Shown in pieces: positions 1 through 8,886 of a stretch of DNA of 64,000 nucleotides. The DNA is from Clostridia bacterium. Its GTDB lineage: Bacteria > Bacillota > Clostridia > Oscillospirales > Acutalibacteraceae. Under the pieces are notes generated by a model. That model was not told the DNA's origin. It saw only the letters and a program-made list of their open reading frames with translations, and searched no databases. The translations under genes were made by a program, and so were the position numbers. The stretch lies in contig JAFURT010000005.1 in the NCBI GenBank assembly GCA_017471765.1, forward strand, positions 29,838-93,837, in the 5' to 3' direction. How positions within the stretch are numbered: position 1 is the first letter of the stretch; every line of letters begins with the position of its first letter.

Positions 1-774
1 GCGGCGGTGCTGTCCGGGAATATTGACATCGGCTTTGCCGGGCCGGAGGCCTCCATTTATGTCTATAATGAGGGCAAGGAGGATTATACCCAGGTGTTTG
101 CCCAGGTGACCCGGCGGGACGGCTCCTTCCTGATTGCCCGCCAGCCGGACGACGATTTTAGTTGGACGGATGTGAAGGGGAAGGTGGTGTTGCCCGGGCG
201 TAAGGGGGGTGTGCCCTACATGGCGCTGGAGCACGTCCTGCGGAAAAACGGGGTAGACCCGGCCACCGATACGACCCTGGATAACAGCGTGCAGTTTTCC
301 ATGATGACCGCCGCCTTCACCGGCGGCACCGGGGATTACGTTACTGCCTTTGAGCCCACCGCCTCTATGTTACAGCAGGAGGGCAAGGGGTATATCGTGG
401 CCTCCGTCGGGGAGGCGGCCGGGGATATCCCCTACACCGCCTACTTTGCCAAAAAGAGCTTCATCGAGGAGAAGGGCGACCTTATCCAGCGCTTCACCAA
501 CGCCGTGTATAAGGGCCAGCAGTGGGTGGCCACCCACTCCGCCGAGGAGGTGGCCCGGGCGGTGGCTGACAGCTTCCCGGATACCGACCTGGCCTTGCTG
601 GTCAAGTCGGTGGAAAGCTACCAGGCCATCGATGCCTGGAACACCGACCCCATCATGAGTGAGGAGAGCTTCAACCGCCTGCAGTCGGTGATGACCGAGG
701 CGGGAGAACTGACCCAGATTGCCGATTACGGCAAGGTGGTCAACAACACCTTTGCCGAAAAAGCGGCAGAATAG
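1..774 (+). CDS. ABC transporter substrate-binding protein, SsuA/THI5-like (5' truncated)
   Basis: The gene enters from the left edge in frame, so its start, signal peptide and lipobox lie outside; 257 C-terminal residues are visible. The pattern is that of NMT1/SsuA-type solute-binding proteins: a stretch on finding the ligand (GFAGPEASIYVY), a segment around a GG(V)PYMALEHVL hinge, and an exposed FEPTASML region, then a helical tail. Such proteins deliver sulfonates, nitrate, taurine or thiamine precursors to an ABC permease. The ligand cannot be read from this part. A strong hairpin terminator follows directly, so it is the last gene of its unit and is not co-transcribed with the polysaccharide genes. 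Confidence 0.85.
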   Translation, partial: AAVLSGNIDIGFAGPEASIYVYNEGKEDYTQVFAQVTRRDGSFLIARQPDDDFSWTDVKGKVVLPGRKGGVPYMALEHVLRKNGVDPATDTTLDNSVQFSMMTAAFTGGTGDYVTAFEPTASMLQQEGKGYIVASVGEAAGDIPYTAYFAKKSFIEEKGDLIQRFTNAVYKGQQWVATHSAEEVARAVADSFPDTDLALLVKSVESYQAIDAWNTDPIMSEESFNRLQSVMTEAGELTQIADYGKVVNNTFAEKAAE

Positions 775-783
775 CGCAGTACA

Positions 784-816
784 GACCGTCCCCGGCATAG
801 CCGGGGACGGTCTTTG
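784..816 (+). terminator. Intrinsic terminator after the substrate-binding protein gene
   Basis: A perfect 12-bp stem (784-795 with 801-812) around loop CATAG is followed by a short T-rich run. It starts 9 bases after the stop codon. Confidence 0.85.
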
Positions 817-829
817 CTATGCCCAGATA

Positions 830-858
830 TTGACAATCGATGTGTTTTGTGGTAATAT
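830..858 (+). promoter_or_regulatory. Promoter of the polysaccharide operon
   Basis: TTGACA at 830-835, a 17-base spacer and TAATAT at 853-858 form a good sigma-A promoter. It lies just after the upstream terminator and leaves about 105 bases of leader before the first glycosyltransferase gene. No riboswitch is recognised in that leader. Confidence 0.7.
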
Positions 859-968
859 ACCCCCGTGAATGGGCATTTGTTCCCGTTAGGCGTAACAACT
901 GTTTTTTGCAACAATCTGCAGAAAACGGACATGCTATAGAAAAAACCGTACCACGACGAGGGATTTGT

Positions 969-1853
969 ATGGATAAACGTATTGCCGCCATTGTCGTTAC
1001 CTATAACCGGAAAGAATATCTGTTGCGGTGCATCGAGGCGCTGGAGCAGCAAGCTTGTCCCCAGCTGGACATCCTGCTCATTGACAACGCTTCCACCGAC
1101 GGCACCGCCGAGGCGGTGACCCCGCTGGCCGAAGCCGGTCGGGTGCAGTATATCAACACCGGGGCAAATTTAGGTGGCGCCGGCGGCTTTAATTTCGGCA
1201 TGCGTGCCGCCATGGAGGCCGGCTACGACTATCTGTGGATCATGGATGACGATTGCATCCCTGACCCCGGCGCCCTGGCCGCTTTGCTGGAGGCTGACCG
1301 GAAGCTGGAGGGGAACTACGGGTTCCTGTCCAGCATCGCCTATTGGCAGGACGGGTCTCCCTGCAATATGAATGTGCAGAAAACCGGGCTGAAATCCAAA
1401 ATAGAGGATTACGAAAGCCCGTTGGTGCCGGTGATTATGGCCACCTTTGTGTCTGCTTTCTTTCCTGCCTGCCGTGTGCGGGAGGTGGGTCTGCCCATCA
1501 AGGAGTTTTTCATCTGGTCGGATGATCTGGAGTACACCCGGCGTTTGTCGCTGAAGTATCCTTGCTATGCGGTAAACGGCAGTCGGGTGCTCCACGATAT
1601 GAAGAGTAACGACAAGGTGAATATCGCCACCGATTCTCCCGACCGGCTGGGGCGGTATCGCTATCTGTACCGCAACGAGGTGTATGTCTATCGCCGTGAG
1701 GGACTGCGCGGCTGGGTGTACCTGGTCACCCGGGTGGCCTATCATCTGGCCAAAGTGGTGCTTAAATCCTCCCACAAAGTGGACAAGCTAAAGGTGATTC
1801 TGTCCTCCTTCTTTTCCGGTTTCGGCTTCCGGCCGCCGGTGGAGAAGATTTAA
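969..1853 (+). CDS. Glycosyltransferase family 2 (GlfT/rhamnosyltransferase-like)
   Basis: First gene of the polysaccharide operon, 294 residues. The N-terminus IAAIVVTYNRKEYLLRCIEAL is the GT-A nucleotide-sugar fold, followed by IDNASTDGT, a GGAGGFNFGM loop typical of galactofuranosyl/rhamnosyl transferases, and the metal-binding DDD around residue 93. A later W-SDDLEYTRR motif near residue 182 fits the catalytic base. ATG 969 was chosen because GAGGGA precedes it and because upstream in-frame codons lie inside the leader and show no domain similarity. It probably adds one sugar to a lipid-linked repeat unit on the cytoplasmic face. Donor and acceptor cannot be told. Confidence 0.9.
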   Translation: MDKRIAAIVVTYNRKEYLLRCIEALEQQACPQLDILLIDNASTDGTAEAVTPLAEAGRVQYINTGANLGGAGGFNFGMRAAMEAGYDYLWIMDDDCIPDPGALAALLEADRKLEGNYGFLSSIAYWQDGSPCNMNVQKTGLKSKIEDYESPLVPVIMATFVSAFFPACRVREVGLPIKEFFIWSDDLEYTRRLSLKYPCYAVNGSRVLHDMKSNDKVNIATDSPDRLGRYRYLYRNEVYVYRREGLRGWVYLVTRVAYHLAKVVLKSSHKVDKLKVILSSFFSGFGFRPPVEKI

Positions 1854-1876
1854 CGAAAGGGTGTTACAAAACAATT

Positions 1877-2995
1877 ATGGAGCCTATCCGCGTTTTACAG
1901 ATCTTTGGCGAGCCGTTTTCCAACGGCGGCCAGGAAAGCTACATCATGAACATGTATCGGCACATCGACCGGCAACGGGTGCAGTTTGACTTTTTCACCC
2001 CCTTTGTTATCCGGAATCCGGGTATGCAGGCGGAGGTGGAAGCACTGGGTGGGCAGATGTCCGCCGCCGGCCATCCCTTTAATGTGGATAACAACCGGTA
2101 TTTCCGGGAGGCGGTGTCTGCTTTCCTGTCCAGCCACCGCTATCATATTGTCCACATCCACTCCGGAAGCACCTATGCACTGATGATCGGCTCCAAGCTT
2201 GCCCGGCAGAATGGGGTGAAGCACGTGGCCGTCCATTCCCATTGCGGCGGCTTTGTCAATTTGAAGTACAAGGTTATCCGTTTGCTGTCCCGGCAACCGC
2301 TTTTGACCTATCCTACCCACTATTTTGCCTGTTCCCACTTGGCGGCCCGGTGGAAGTTCCCCACCCCTATTATCCGGAAGCAACGGTATACCGTGCTTAA
2401 AAATGCGGTGGATACCCGTTCTGTTCGCTTGGATGAGCAGCTGCGGAGTGAGTGCCGTCGGGAGTTAGGGCTGGAGGATAAGCTGGTTATTGGCCACGTA
2501 GGCCGGTTTGTAGAGCAGAAGAACCACCGCTTTCTGCTGGAGGTGTTTGCGGAGCTGGTCAAGCTGGAGCCGGAGGCTTGTTTGGTGCTGGCCGGCGAGG
2601 GCGTCCTGTTGGAGCAGACTCTTGCTCGGGCAGAGGAGCTGGGCATCAGCGACCGGATGCAATATCTGGGCGTTCGCCGCGATATACCGGCTTTGATGAA
2701 CGCCTTTGACGTGTTTGTGCTCCCCTCCTTTTTTGAGGGACTGCCGGTGGTGGGCATCGAGGCCCAGGCCACCGGTCTGCCGGTAATCACCTCCACCGGG
2801 GTGACCCCGGAATTGCCGATTGAGGACTTGGCGACCTATCTGCCGCTGGAGCTGTCCCCCAGAGAATGGGCACAGAAAGTGCTGGAGGCGGCACGCAAGC
2901 CTCGCCGCAATACCACAGAAGAGATTATCGCCACCGGCTACGATGTGCAGGTGGCCGCACGCATCATGCAGCAGAAGTATGAGGAGATGACCTGA
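1877..2995 (+). CDS. Glycosyltransferase family 4 (EpsF-like)
   Basis: The 372-residue protein has a two-domain GT-B layout. The N-terminal part starts with RVLQIFGEPFSNGGQESYIM, which is the acceptor domain with the glycine-rich GGQE loop. The C-terminal nucleotide-sugar domain contains GHVGRFVEQKNH and the retaining-enzyme EX7E motif in FFEGLPVVGIEA (about residues 287-295). Family members build capsule or exopolysaccharide repeat units at the inner membrane. The stop codon overlaps the next start by one base (TGATG), so translation is coupled to the DUF4422 gene. Confidence 0.92.
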   Translation: MEPIRVLQIFGEPFSNGGQESYIMNMYRHIDRQRVQFDFFTPFVIRNPGMQAEVEALGGQMSAAGHPFNVDNNRYFREAVSAFLSSHRYHIVHIHSGSTYALMIGSKLARQNGVKHVAVHSHCGGFVNLKYKVIRLLSRQPLLTYPTHYFACSHLAARWKFPTPIIRKQRYTVLKNAVDTRSVRLDEQLRSECRRELGLEDKLVIGHVGRFVEQKNHRFLLEVFAELVKLEPEACLVLAGEGVLLEQTLARAEELGISDRMQYLGVRRDIPALMNAFDVFVLPSFFEGLPVVGIEAQATGLPVITSTGVTPELPIEDLATYLPLELSPREWAQKVLEAARKPRRNTTEEIIATGYDVQVAARIMQQKYEEMT

Positions 2996-3741
2996 TGGCA
3001 ATTTATATCGCCGCCCATAAGGCGTTTACCGTTCCGCAGGAGGCCGGCTATGTTCCTCTGCAGGTAGGGGCGGAGGGGAAACACCCCCTGCCGTATACAC
3101 CGGATAATACCGGCGACCACATTTCGGAAAAGAATCCCCATTTTTGTGAGTTGACCGGCCTGTACTGGATTTGGAAGAATTCGGACGAGCCGGTCAAGGG
3201 CTTGGTGCATTACCGGCGGTATTTTACGAAAAAAGGGCATCTGCTGACCCAAGAGGAGATCAGCGATGCCCTGACGGCGGCCGATATTCTGTTGCCCCGG
3301 CCGGAATATCTGCGTGAGAGTGCCTACGAAGAATTTGCGCTCCACAGTGGCCACGAAAAGGATCTGATTTTGCTGCGGCAGGCGGTGGAAACGGTCAGCC
3401 CGGAGGTGTTGCCTGCCTATGATCGGGTAATGGCCGGCAACCGGCTGAGTCTGTACAATATGGTTGTCGCTTCCCGCGAGATATTCGATGCGTATTGTGC
3501 GTGGTTGTTTGCGGTGCTGTTTGAATTGGAGCGGCACGTGGATATGACCGGCTACACCCCCTATCAGCAACGGCTTTACGGCTTTTTGTCCGAGCGCCTG
3601 CTGAATGTATGGGTAGCGCATAATCCAAATCTGCGGGTAGCCTATTGCAAGGTAGAGAATACGGAGCAGACTCTCAAGGGGCGTCTGCGGCTGTTTGCCC
3701 GCCGGCAGAAAAACCGGTTGCTGTTTAAGCTGAAGGGCTGA
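2995..3741 (+). CDS. DUF4422 domain protein, putative glycosyltransferase
   Basis: The 248-residue protein opens with IYIAAHKAF and carries GDHISEKNPHFCELTGLYWIWKN and VHYRRYF, all hallmarks of the DUF4422 family. The family is found in capsule and exopolysaccharide clusters and is thought to contain glycosyltransferases. No membrane segment is visible. The C-terminus is basic (RRQKNRLLFKLKG), which may bind the membrane surface. Position between a GT4 and a polymerase supports a role in repeat-unit assembly; the sugar transferred is unknown. Confidence 0.85.
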   Translation: MAIYIAAHKAFTVPQEAGYVPLQVGAEGKHPLPYTPDNTGDHISEKNPHFCELTGLYWIWKNSDEPVKGLVHYRRYFTKKGHLLTQEEISDALTAADILLPRPEYLRESAYEEFALHSGHEKDLILLRQAVETVSPEVLPAYDRVMAGNRLSLYNMVVASREIFDAYCAWLFAVLFELERHVDMTGYTPYQQRLYGFLSERLLNVWVAHNPNLRVAYCKVENTEQTLKGRLRLFARRQKNRLLFKLKG

Positions 3742-3776
3742 TTGCTGGCTTTTGATGAGAGAAACGAGGTGAGAGT

Positions 3777-4895
3777 GTGATCATCTATCTTGTGGCGTTC
3801 GGGCTTACATACCTGTTCGCTGTGGCTTGTCGGCGGATCGCTCCGCCGCTTGGACAAAGAGCGCTGGCAGAAAAGACCTCCGGCGGTGTGGTGTTCCATT
3901 CTCATCGGTTGCTCCCGGCGATGGTGTTTTTGGCGTGCTTTTTGCCGTTGTTTCTGCTTTCGGCTTTGCGTGAGGGCATTGGCACGGACTATTACTATAC
4001 CTACACCCCCCGGTTTCTGGAAATTCTGGAGGGGGAACGCACCTATTACGAGATTGGCTTCTACTGGGTCAACCGGATTATCGGTATGTTTACCTCTAAC
4101 CCCCAGTGGGTCTTTGTGGTGACCTCCTTCGTGTTCATGCTGTTTGTGGCTTTGGCCTTTTATGATGCGATAGAGGATTTGCCTTTTTGCGTGATGACCC
4201 TGCTGGTTACCGGTGAATACTTCATCTCCCTGAACAATCTGCGTCAGGCGATGGCTTCCGCCATCCTGCTGTTCGGCTACCGATTTATACGGAAAAAGCA
4301 GTGGGTGCGTTTTGGCCTGCTGACGGTGCTTTGCGGCACGCTCCACCAGTCCATGCTGGTGTTTTTGGGCGTGCTGCTGGTGCTTATCCTTCTGGAGTAT
4401 GTGCCACTGCACCGCTTGTTGCTTTTGCTTTCGGCGGGGGCGGCAGTGGTGCTGGTGCTGATGAATACCAGCTTAGATCTGCTGGCTCCTGTTTTGCCGG
4501 ACCGGTTGCTGTACTATTTCCGGGAGGCAATGTATACCGAGCCGACGATCGGGAAAATGCGGATACTGGTGAATATCGTTCTGCTGGTGTTCCTGCTGTT
4601 CACCCGGTATCAGGCAAAGGACAGGGAAATGGAGCCCTTTGTGGTTATCCAGTTTTTGGCGGTGTGGGTGTGCTTGTTTGATGCGACCCTGCCGGCTGCA
4701 TACCGGATTTTGCGTCTGTTCACCTTTTGGCAACTGTTGGCGATTCCCCGGGCGGTATCATGCTATACGACCTTGCTTCATGACCGCACATGGGTCAAGT
4801 GTATTTTGGGAGCTGTCTTAGGCCTTCTGTGCCTATACAGTTTATTGTATCTGGGGACAGAAGAAGTAATTCCTTACCATTCGATTTTTCACTGA
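3777..4895 (+). CDS. EpsG-family polysaccharide polymerase (Wzy-like)
   Basis: The 372-residue protein has about ten hydrophobic segments. It shows the EpsG pattern: an early R(E)GIGTDYYYTYTPRF motif after the second helix and an ISLNNLRQAMASAILLFGYRFI segment. These proteins polymerise undecaprenyl-linked repeat units on the outer face of the membrane. The start is GTG 3777 preceded by GAGGTGAGA; no ATG fits better. It is followed after 45 bases by the flippase, which is the expected partner. Confidence 0.88.
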   Translation: MIIYLVAFGLTYLFAVACRRIAPPLGQRALAEKTSGGVVFHSHRLLPAMVFLACFLPLFLLSALREGIGTDYYYTYTPRFLEILEGERTYYEIGFYWVNRIIGMFTSNPQWVFVVTSFVFMLFVALAFYDAIEDLPFCVMTLLVTGEYFISLNNLRQAMASAILLFGYRFIRKKQWVRFGLLTVLCGTLHQSMLVFLGVLLVLILLEYVPLHRLLLLLSAGAAVVLVLMNTSLDLLAPVLPDRLLYYFREAMYTEPTIGKMRILVNIVLLVFLLFTRYQAKDREMEPFVVIQFLAVWVCLFDATLPAAYRILRLFTFWQLLAIPRAVSCYTTLLHDRTWVKCILGAVLGLLCLYSLLYLGTEEVIPYHSIFH

Positions 4896-4940
4896 TTGTT
4901 TGTGAATTCTGCTGTGAAAGAGACGTGTTAGGAGCGTTTT

Positions 4941-6392
4941 ATGGCTGGAGGTAACATCAAACGAAACTACATTTATAATGTCAGTTTCCAGATTTTCTCC
5001 CTGCTGACACCGCTGATCACCACACCCTACGTATCCCGGGTGTTGGGGGCAGATGGGGTCGGTACGTACAGTTATATCCACTCCATTGCTACCTATTTTG
5101 CCCTGTTTGCGGCGCTGGGGTTGTCCTCTTACGGCTTGCGTGAGGTGTCCCGTGTCCGGGATAATCCTCGTCGGGCCTCCCGGCTGTTCTACGAGCTGAC
5201 CATTATCCGGCTGGTAACCACCTTACTTAGCTTTTTGGCCTATTTTGTGTTTGTTGTGGCCACCGGCAGTGACTTAAAGCTGTATTTGGCCACCAGTTTT
5301 GTAATACTTACAGTAGGGGCAGACTGCACTTGGTTTTTCCAGGCGATGGAGAACTTTAAATCCCTGGTCATTCGGAATTTTTTGGTCAAGTTTATCAGCA
5401 TCGCCTGTATTTTCCTGTTTGTCCGTACGGCAGACGACCTGATTGTATATACCGTCATCCAGACGGGCAGTATCTTCCTGTCCAACCTGGTGTTGTTCCC
5501 CCAGCTTAAAAAATGGCTGGTACGTGTGTCCTGGCGGCGGCTGCGGTTTGCCCGCCACCTGAAAGAAACGCTGGTATATTTTGTCCCCACCATTGCCACC
5601 TCGGTGTATACGGTGCTGGACCGCACCATGATTGGTGTCATCACCCAAGATATGACCGAGAACGGTTTTTATGAGCAGGCGCACAAGATCGTCAACATCC
5701 TGATGACGGTCATCACCTCGCTGAATGTGGTGGTGGGTGTGCGTACCTCCTATCTGTTTGGGCAGAATAAGGAGGAGGAGATCCGGGGACACATCCGGGA
5801 TACCTTCCGGTTTATGTATATGATCTCCTTCCCCATGTGTGCCGGGCTGATTGCTTGTGCCGACCTGTTTGCCCCGGAGTTTTTCGGCGTGGAATATACG
5901 GCCGTAGCGCCCATGCTGAAGCTGTTTGCTCCGCTTTTGTTTATTATCGGTACCAGCAATGTGCTGGGCACGCTATATTTGACCCCCAGCGGTCAGCGGG
6001 CCAGAAGCAATCGGGCGATTATCGCCGGCGCCTGCACTAACCTGGTGCTGAATCTTTTGCTCATCCCACGCTTCGGCGGCATTGGCGCTGTGGTTGCCTC
6101 CGTGTTGGCGGAGCTGGTTATTTCCGGACTGTATCTGCGGTTTTCCCATGCCTTTATTTCAGCCTGGCAGCTGCTGGGTATGGCCCTGCGGTATGCCGCC
6201 TTTGCCGGGGTTATGTTTATCCCCACGTACCTTGTGGGGCAGGTACTGCCCGACAGGGCTACCACCATCTTGGTGCAGATCGGAGCCGGTGCGGTTGCGT
6301 ATGCCCTGTTGCTGATTCTTTGTCGTGATCCGGCCTGGTTGGCCTGTAAGGGAATACTGGATAAAAAAATTAAAAGAAGCAAAACCGAGTAG
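4941..6392 (+). CDS. Wzx-type oligosaccharide flippase
   Basis: The 483-residue integral membrane protein belongs to the polysaccharide_synt/MOP family. It has about twelve to fourteen hydrophobic segments and the N-terminal signature NYIYNVSFQIFSLLTPLITTPYVSRVLG. Flippases of this type move lipid-linked repeat units across the membrane for polymerisation. Its ATG follows AGGAGCG. It sits between the polymerase and LicD genes, 11 bases before the latter, so the three are probably made from one message. Confidence 0.93.
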   Translation: MAGGNIKRNYIYNVSFQIFSLLTPLITTPYVSRVLGADGVGTYSYIHSIATYFALFAALGLSSYGLREVSRVRDNPRRASRLFYELTIIRLVTTLLSFLAYFVFVVATGSDLKLYLATSFVILTVGADCTWFFQAMENFKSLVIRNFLVKFISIACIFLFVRTADDLIVYTVIQTGSIFLSNLVLFPQLKKWLVRVSWRRLRFARHLKETLVYFVPTIATSVYTVLDRTMIGVITQDMTENGFYEQAHKIVNILMTVITSLNVVVGVRTSYLFGQNKEEEIRGHIRDTFRFMYMISFPMCAGLIACADLFAPEFFGVEYTAVAPMLKLFAPLLFIIGTSNVLGTLYLTPSGQRARSNRAIIAGACTNLVLNLLLIPRFGGIGAVVASVLAELVISGLYLRFSHAFISAWQLLGMALRYAAFAGVMFIPTYLVGQVLPDRATTILVQIGAGAVAYALLLILCRDPAWLACKGILDKKIKRSKTE

Positions 6393-6403
6393 GAGGACAG
6401 TAT

Positions 6404-7276
6404 ATGGAGTTGCCAAACGAATTCTTTTTGGAAGAGGAACGGTGTGGATATACAGTACCTGCTTCCATGAAAAAGGTGTGGGCGGTACAGCTTGATCTGC
6501 TGGAGCAGTTCCGGCAGGTGTGCGACCGTCACGGTCTGCGCTGGTTTGTCAGTGCCGGTACGATTTTGGGTGCCGTGCGGCACAAGGGGTATATTCCTTG
6601 GGACGACGATATCGACATCCAGATGATGCGCGAGGATTATGACAAGTTGTTGGAGATTGCCCCCAGCGAATTCGGGGAGCCGTATTTCTTCCAGACAGCC
6701 TACAACGACAAGCAGTTCAGTCGAGGCCACGCTCAGCTCCGCAACAGTACCACCACCGCCATCCTGGAGTCAGAAAAAGGAAAGTTCTCCTTTAACCAGG
6801 GCATTTTCATTGATATTTTCCCCATGGATGCCGTGCCGGATGACCCGGCTCAGCAGGCGGCACAACGTAAGCGTGTAAAATTCTGGATGAAGTTGCTGGC
6901 GGCCACTGTGTGCTACCCCGGCAGTATCAAAAAGAACGCCGTCAAGACGCTCATTCACATATTGCTCAAGCCGTTGCCCTACCGGTGGGTGTATCGGCAG
7001 ATGGAAAAGGCCTGCACCGCCTACAACGGAAAGGGCATGAAGCGTGTCGCACTCATCAGCTTTGATGTGGACAATGACCGGATGGTGTGGCCTGTCCATA
7101 CGATGGATGATGTGCTGACAGTGCCCTTTGAGAACACCCAGGTGCCCATCCCGGCCGGCTATGACGAAATCATGACCATCCAGTATGGGGACTACATGAC
7201 CATGCGGAAAGAGAACACCTACCATGGCGGGGTGCTGTTTGATGCGGAACGCTGTTACAAGGATTACCTGAAGTAA
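6404..7276 (+). CDS. LicD-family phosphotransferase
   Basis: The 290-residue protein has the LicD/nucleotidyltransferase-fold signature GTILGAVRHKGYIPWDDDID, where the Asp cluster binds metal, followed by an FIDIFPMDAVPDD motif. LicD proteins transfer phosphocholine or a related phosphoryl group from a CDP donor to a cell-surface sugar. The C-terminal half keeps the family features (IPAGYDEIMTIQYGDYMTM). Its presence suggests that the surface polymer carries a phospho-substituent. Which one is not decidable here, as no choline kinase or cytidylyltransferase is in the window. Confidence 0.92.
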   Translation: MELPNEFFLEEERCGYTVPASMKKVWAVQLDLLEQFRQVCDRHGLRWFVSAGTILGAVRHKGYIPWDDDIDIQMMREDYDKLLEIAPSEFGEPYFFQTAYNDKQFSRGHAQLRNSTTTAILESEKGKFSFNQGIFIDIFPMDAVPDDPAQQAAQRKRVKFWMKLLAATVCYPGSIKKNAVKTLIHILLKPLPYRWVYRQMEKACTAYNGKGMKRVALISFDVDNDRMVWPVHTMDDVLTVPFENTQVPIPAGYDEIMTIQYGDYMTMRKENTYHGGVLFDAERCYKDYLK

Positions 7277-7293
7277 GGAAAGTAGGGACAGAC

Positions 7294-8694
7294 ATGAAGG
7301 AAACGAAAACCAACCATCCTCAGGATATATTCCTGGTATTCCGGGACATGCTTTTGTATGTATTGCTCCGTTGGCGGAGCATCCTGGTGGTGGCGTTGGC
7401 ACTGGCGGTGCTGGCCGGTGGCTACAAATATCTGCAGGATACCCGCCGGTATCAGGCGGCGGTGCAGAACCAAGCCGGAGAGATGGAGCCTAAGGAGCTG
7501 GACGCCTCCTCTATGGCCAAGGTGACGGCCGTGCTACGGTATCGCAGTGCCTATGAAGGTGCCTGTGCGTACAACGAGGCCGCCCTGCTGATGCATATCG
7601 ACCCGGAGGCTGTGCCCACCCGGAATATCAGTTATCTTATCACCGGTGACAGAGCCTATGCGGCGGCAGAGCTGTATAGCAAATACCTGGCGGATGAGAA
7701 TATGTACACCGCTATCACCGGGCAGTTGACCAACGCCAAGAATCCGTTGCCGGTGTATCTGGCGGAGCTGATTACCACCTCCATCAGCCAGGACGAGGCC
7801 CCCTCTGCGCCCGCCGGAGCAACGGTGTGTCGCCTGCTGAACATCCGCATCGTTGCTCCCACGGAGGAGCTGTGCGGCCAGATTGCCACAGCGATTAAGG
7901 AGCGCATGACCACCTTGTCCGGCACCATCCGGGAGAGCATGGGCACCGCCCTTACCTGTGAGGCGGTGTATGACCAGTATGGAGTACTGCGCACCCCCAC
8001 GATCCGTGACCAGCAGCAGAAGAATCTGAATACGCAGAACGACCTGGAAACCAAGCTGGCCGAGGCTGAGGAGGCGCTCTCTGCTGAGGAGCGCACCTAT
8101 ATCGAACAGCAGAGTGCGGTAGAGGGGGGGACGTCTCTTGCCCCTGCCAAGCCCTCTGTCAGCAAGAAGTTCCTGGTGCTGGGCTTCCTGGCTGGCGGTG
8201 TATTGATGGCGTTTTTGTATGTGTTGCGGTATATTTTTACCCGGCGTGTGCAATCCCGGACGGATATGGCTATCCGCTATCCCTTCCCGGTGTTTGGCGC
8301 GGTGGCCCTTGGTGGCAAAAAAGGCTTCTTCATCGACCGCTGGCTGAAAGCCTGGTTGCGGGATAAGGCCGAGCCTGTGGACTTGGTACAGCGTCAGGTG
8401 GTGCTGGCCGCCCGGTGTGCCGAGGTCAAGCAGGTGTATGCGACCGGTTGTGCGTTGTCTGCGGATGCGGCGACGCTGGCTGGCTTGGAAGCGGCGCTGG
8501 CGGAGCAGGGAATCACCCTGACCGTGGGTGCTTATCCCACTACCGATGTGGCGGCGATGGATGCCATGGCGGCGGCAGATGCTCTGCTGCTGGTGGAGAC
8601 GGTGGATGTCTCCTCCCACAATGAACTGGCTCGGGTGCTGGCTCTGGCTGACCAGTGTGGGCAGACGGTGCTGGGTGCCGTATTGATGCAGTAA
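7294..8694 (+). CDS. Wzz/CpsC-like chain-length protein with a degenerate kinase-like C-terminal domain
   Basis: The 466-residue protein has the Wzz layout: a short cytoplasmic start, a membrane helix at about 29-45, a long extracytoplasmic part, and a second helix at about 294-315. A cytoplasmic tail of some 150 residues follows. The tail ends in ADALLLVETVDVSSHNELAR and a TVLGAVLM strand, which resembles the last part of CpsD/CapB tyrosine kinases, but no Walker A GxxGxGK motif is visible. It may be a decayed or repurposed kinase domain. It closes the operon, where chain-length control proteins often sit. An imperfect hairpin at 8699-8742 follows, without a T tract. Confidence 0.75.
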   Translation: MKETKTNHPQDIFLVFRDMLLYVLLRWRSILVVALALAVLAGGYKYLQDTRRYQAAVQNQAGEMEPKELDASSMAKVTAVLRYRSAYEGACAYNEAALLMHIDPEAVPTRNISYLITGDRAYAAAELYSKYLADENMYTAITGQLTNAKNPLPVYLAELITTSISQDEAPSAPAGATVCRLLNIRIVAPTEELCGQIATAIKERMTTLSGTIRESMGTALTCEAVYDQYGVLRTPTIRDQQQKNLNTQNDLETKLAEAEEALSAEERTYIEQQSAVEGGTSLAPAKPSVSKKFLVLGFLAGGVLMAFLYVLRYIFTRRVQSRTDMAIRYPFPVFGAVALGGKKGFFIDRWLKAWLRDKAEPVDLVQRQVVLAARCAEVKQVYATGCALSADAATLAGLEAALAEQGITLTVGAYPTTDVAAMDAMAAADALLLVETVDVSSHNELARVLALADQCGQTVLGAVLMQ

Positions 8695-8818
8695 AGAATA
8701 GCTCTCGCCGACGACTGGCTGTGCCGGTCGCCGGTGAGGGCTAAAATTATAGGCTGTTATGGCAGTCATCAGCCGGATTCTTTTGCGCGAAAATCCATAA
8801 ATAGAATAGCAAAGTCCA

Positions 8819-8847
8819 TTGTCGGGCTGTGGGCTGATCCGTATACT
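8819..8847 (+). promoter_or_regulatory. Promoter of the sugar-metabolism block
   Basis: TTGTCG at 8819-8824, a 17-base spacer and TATACT at 8842-8847, about 40 bases before the epimerase-like gene. It separates this block from the polysaccharide operon. Confidence 0.55.
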
Positions 8848-8886
8848 GAATGACGTAGTATCCATTTTTGATAAGAAGGTGTGTGT

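Noticed and set aside
840-968. A 43-codon extension of the first glycosyltransferase
   Set aside because: It would begin between -35 and -10 of the promoter at 830-858, and the extra residues show no glycosyltransferase features.
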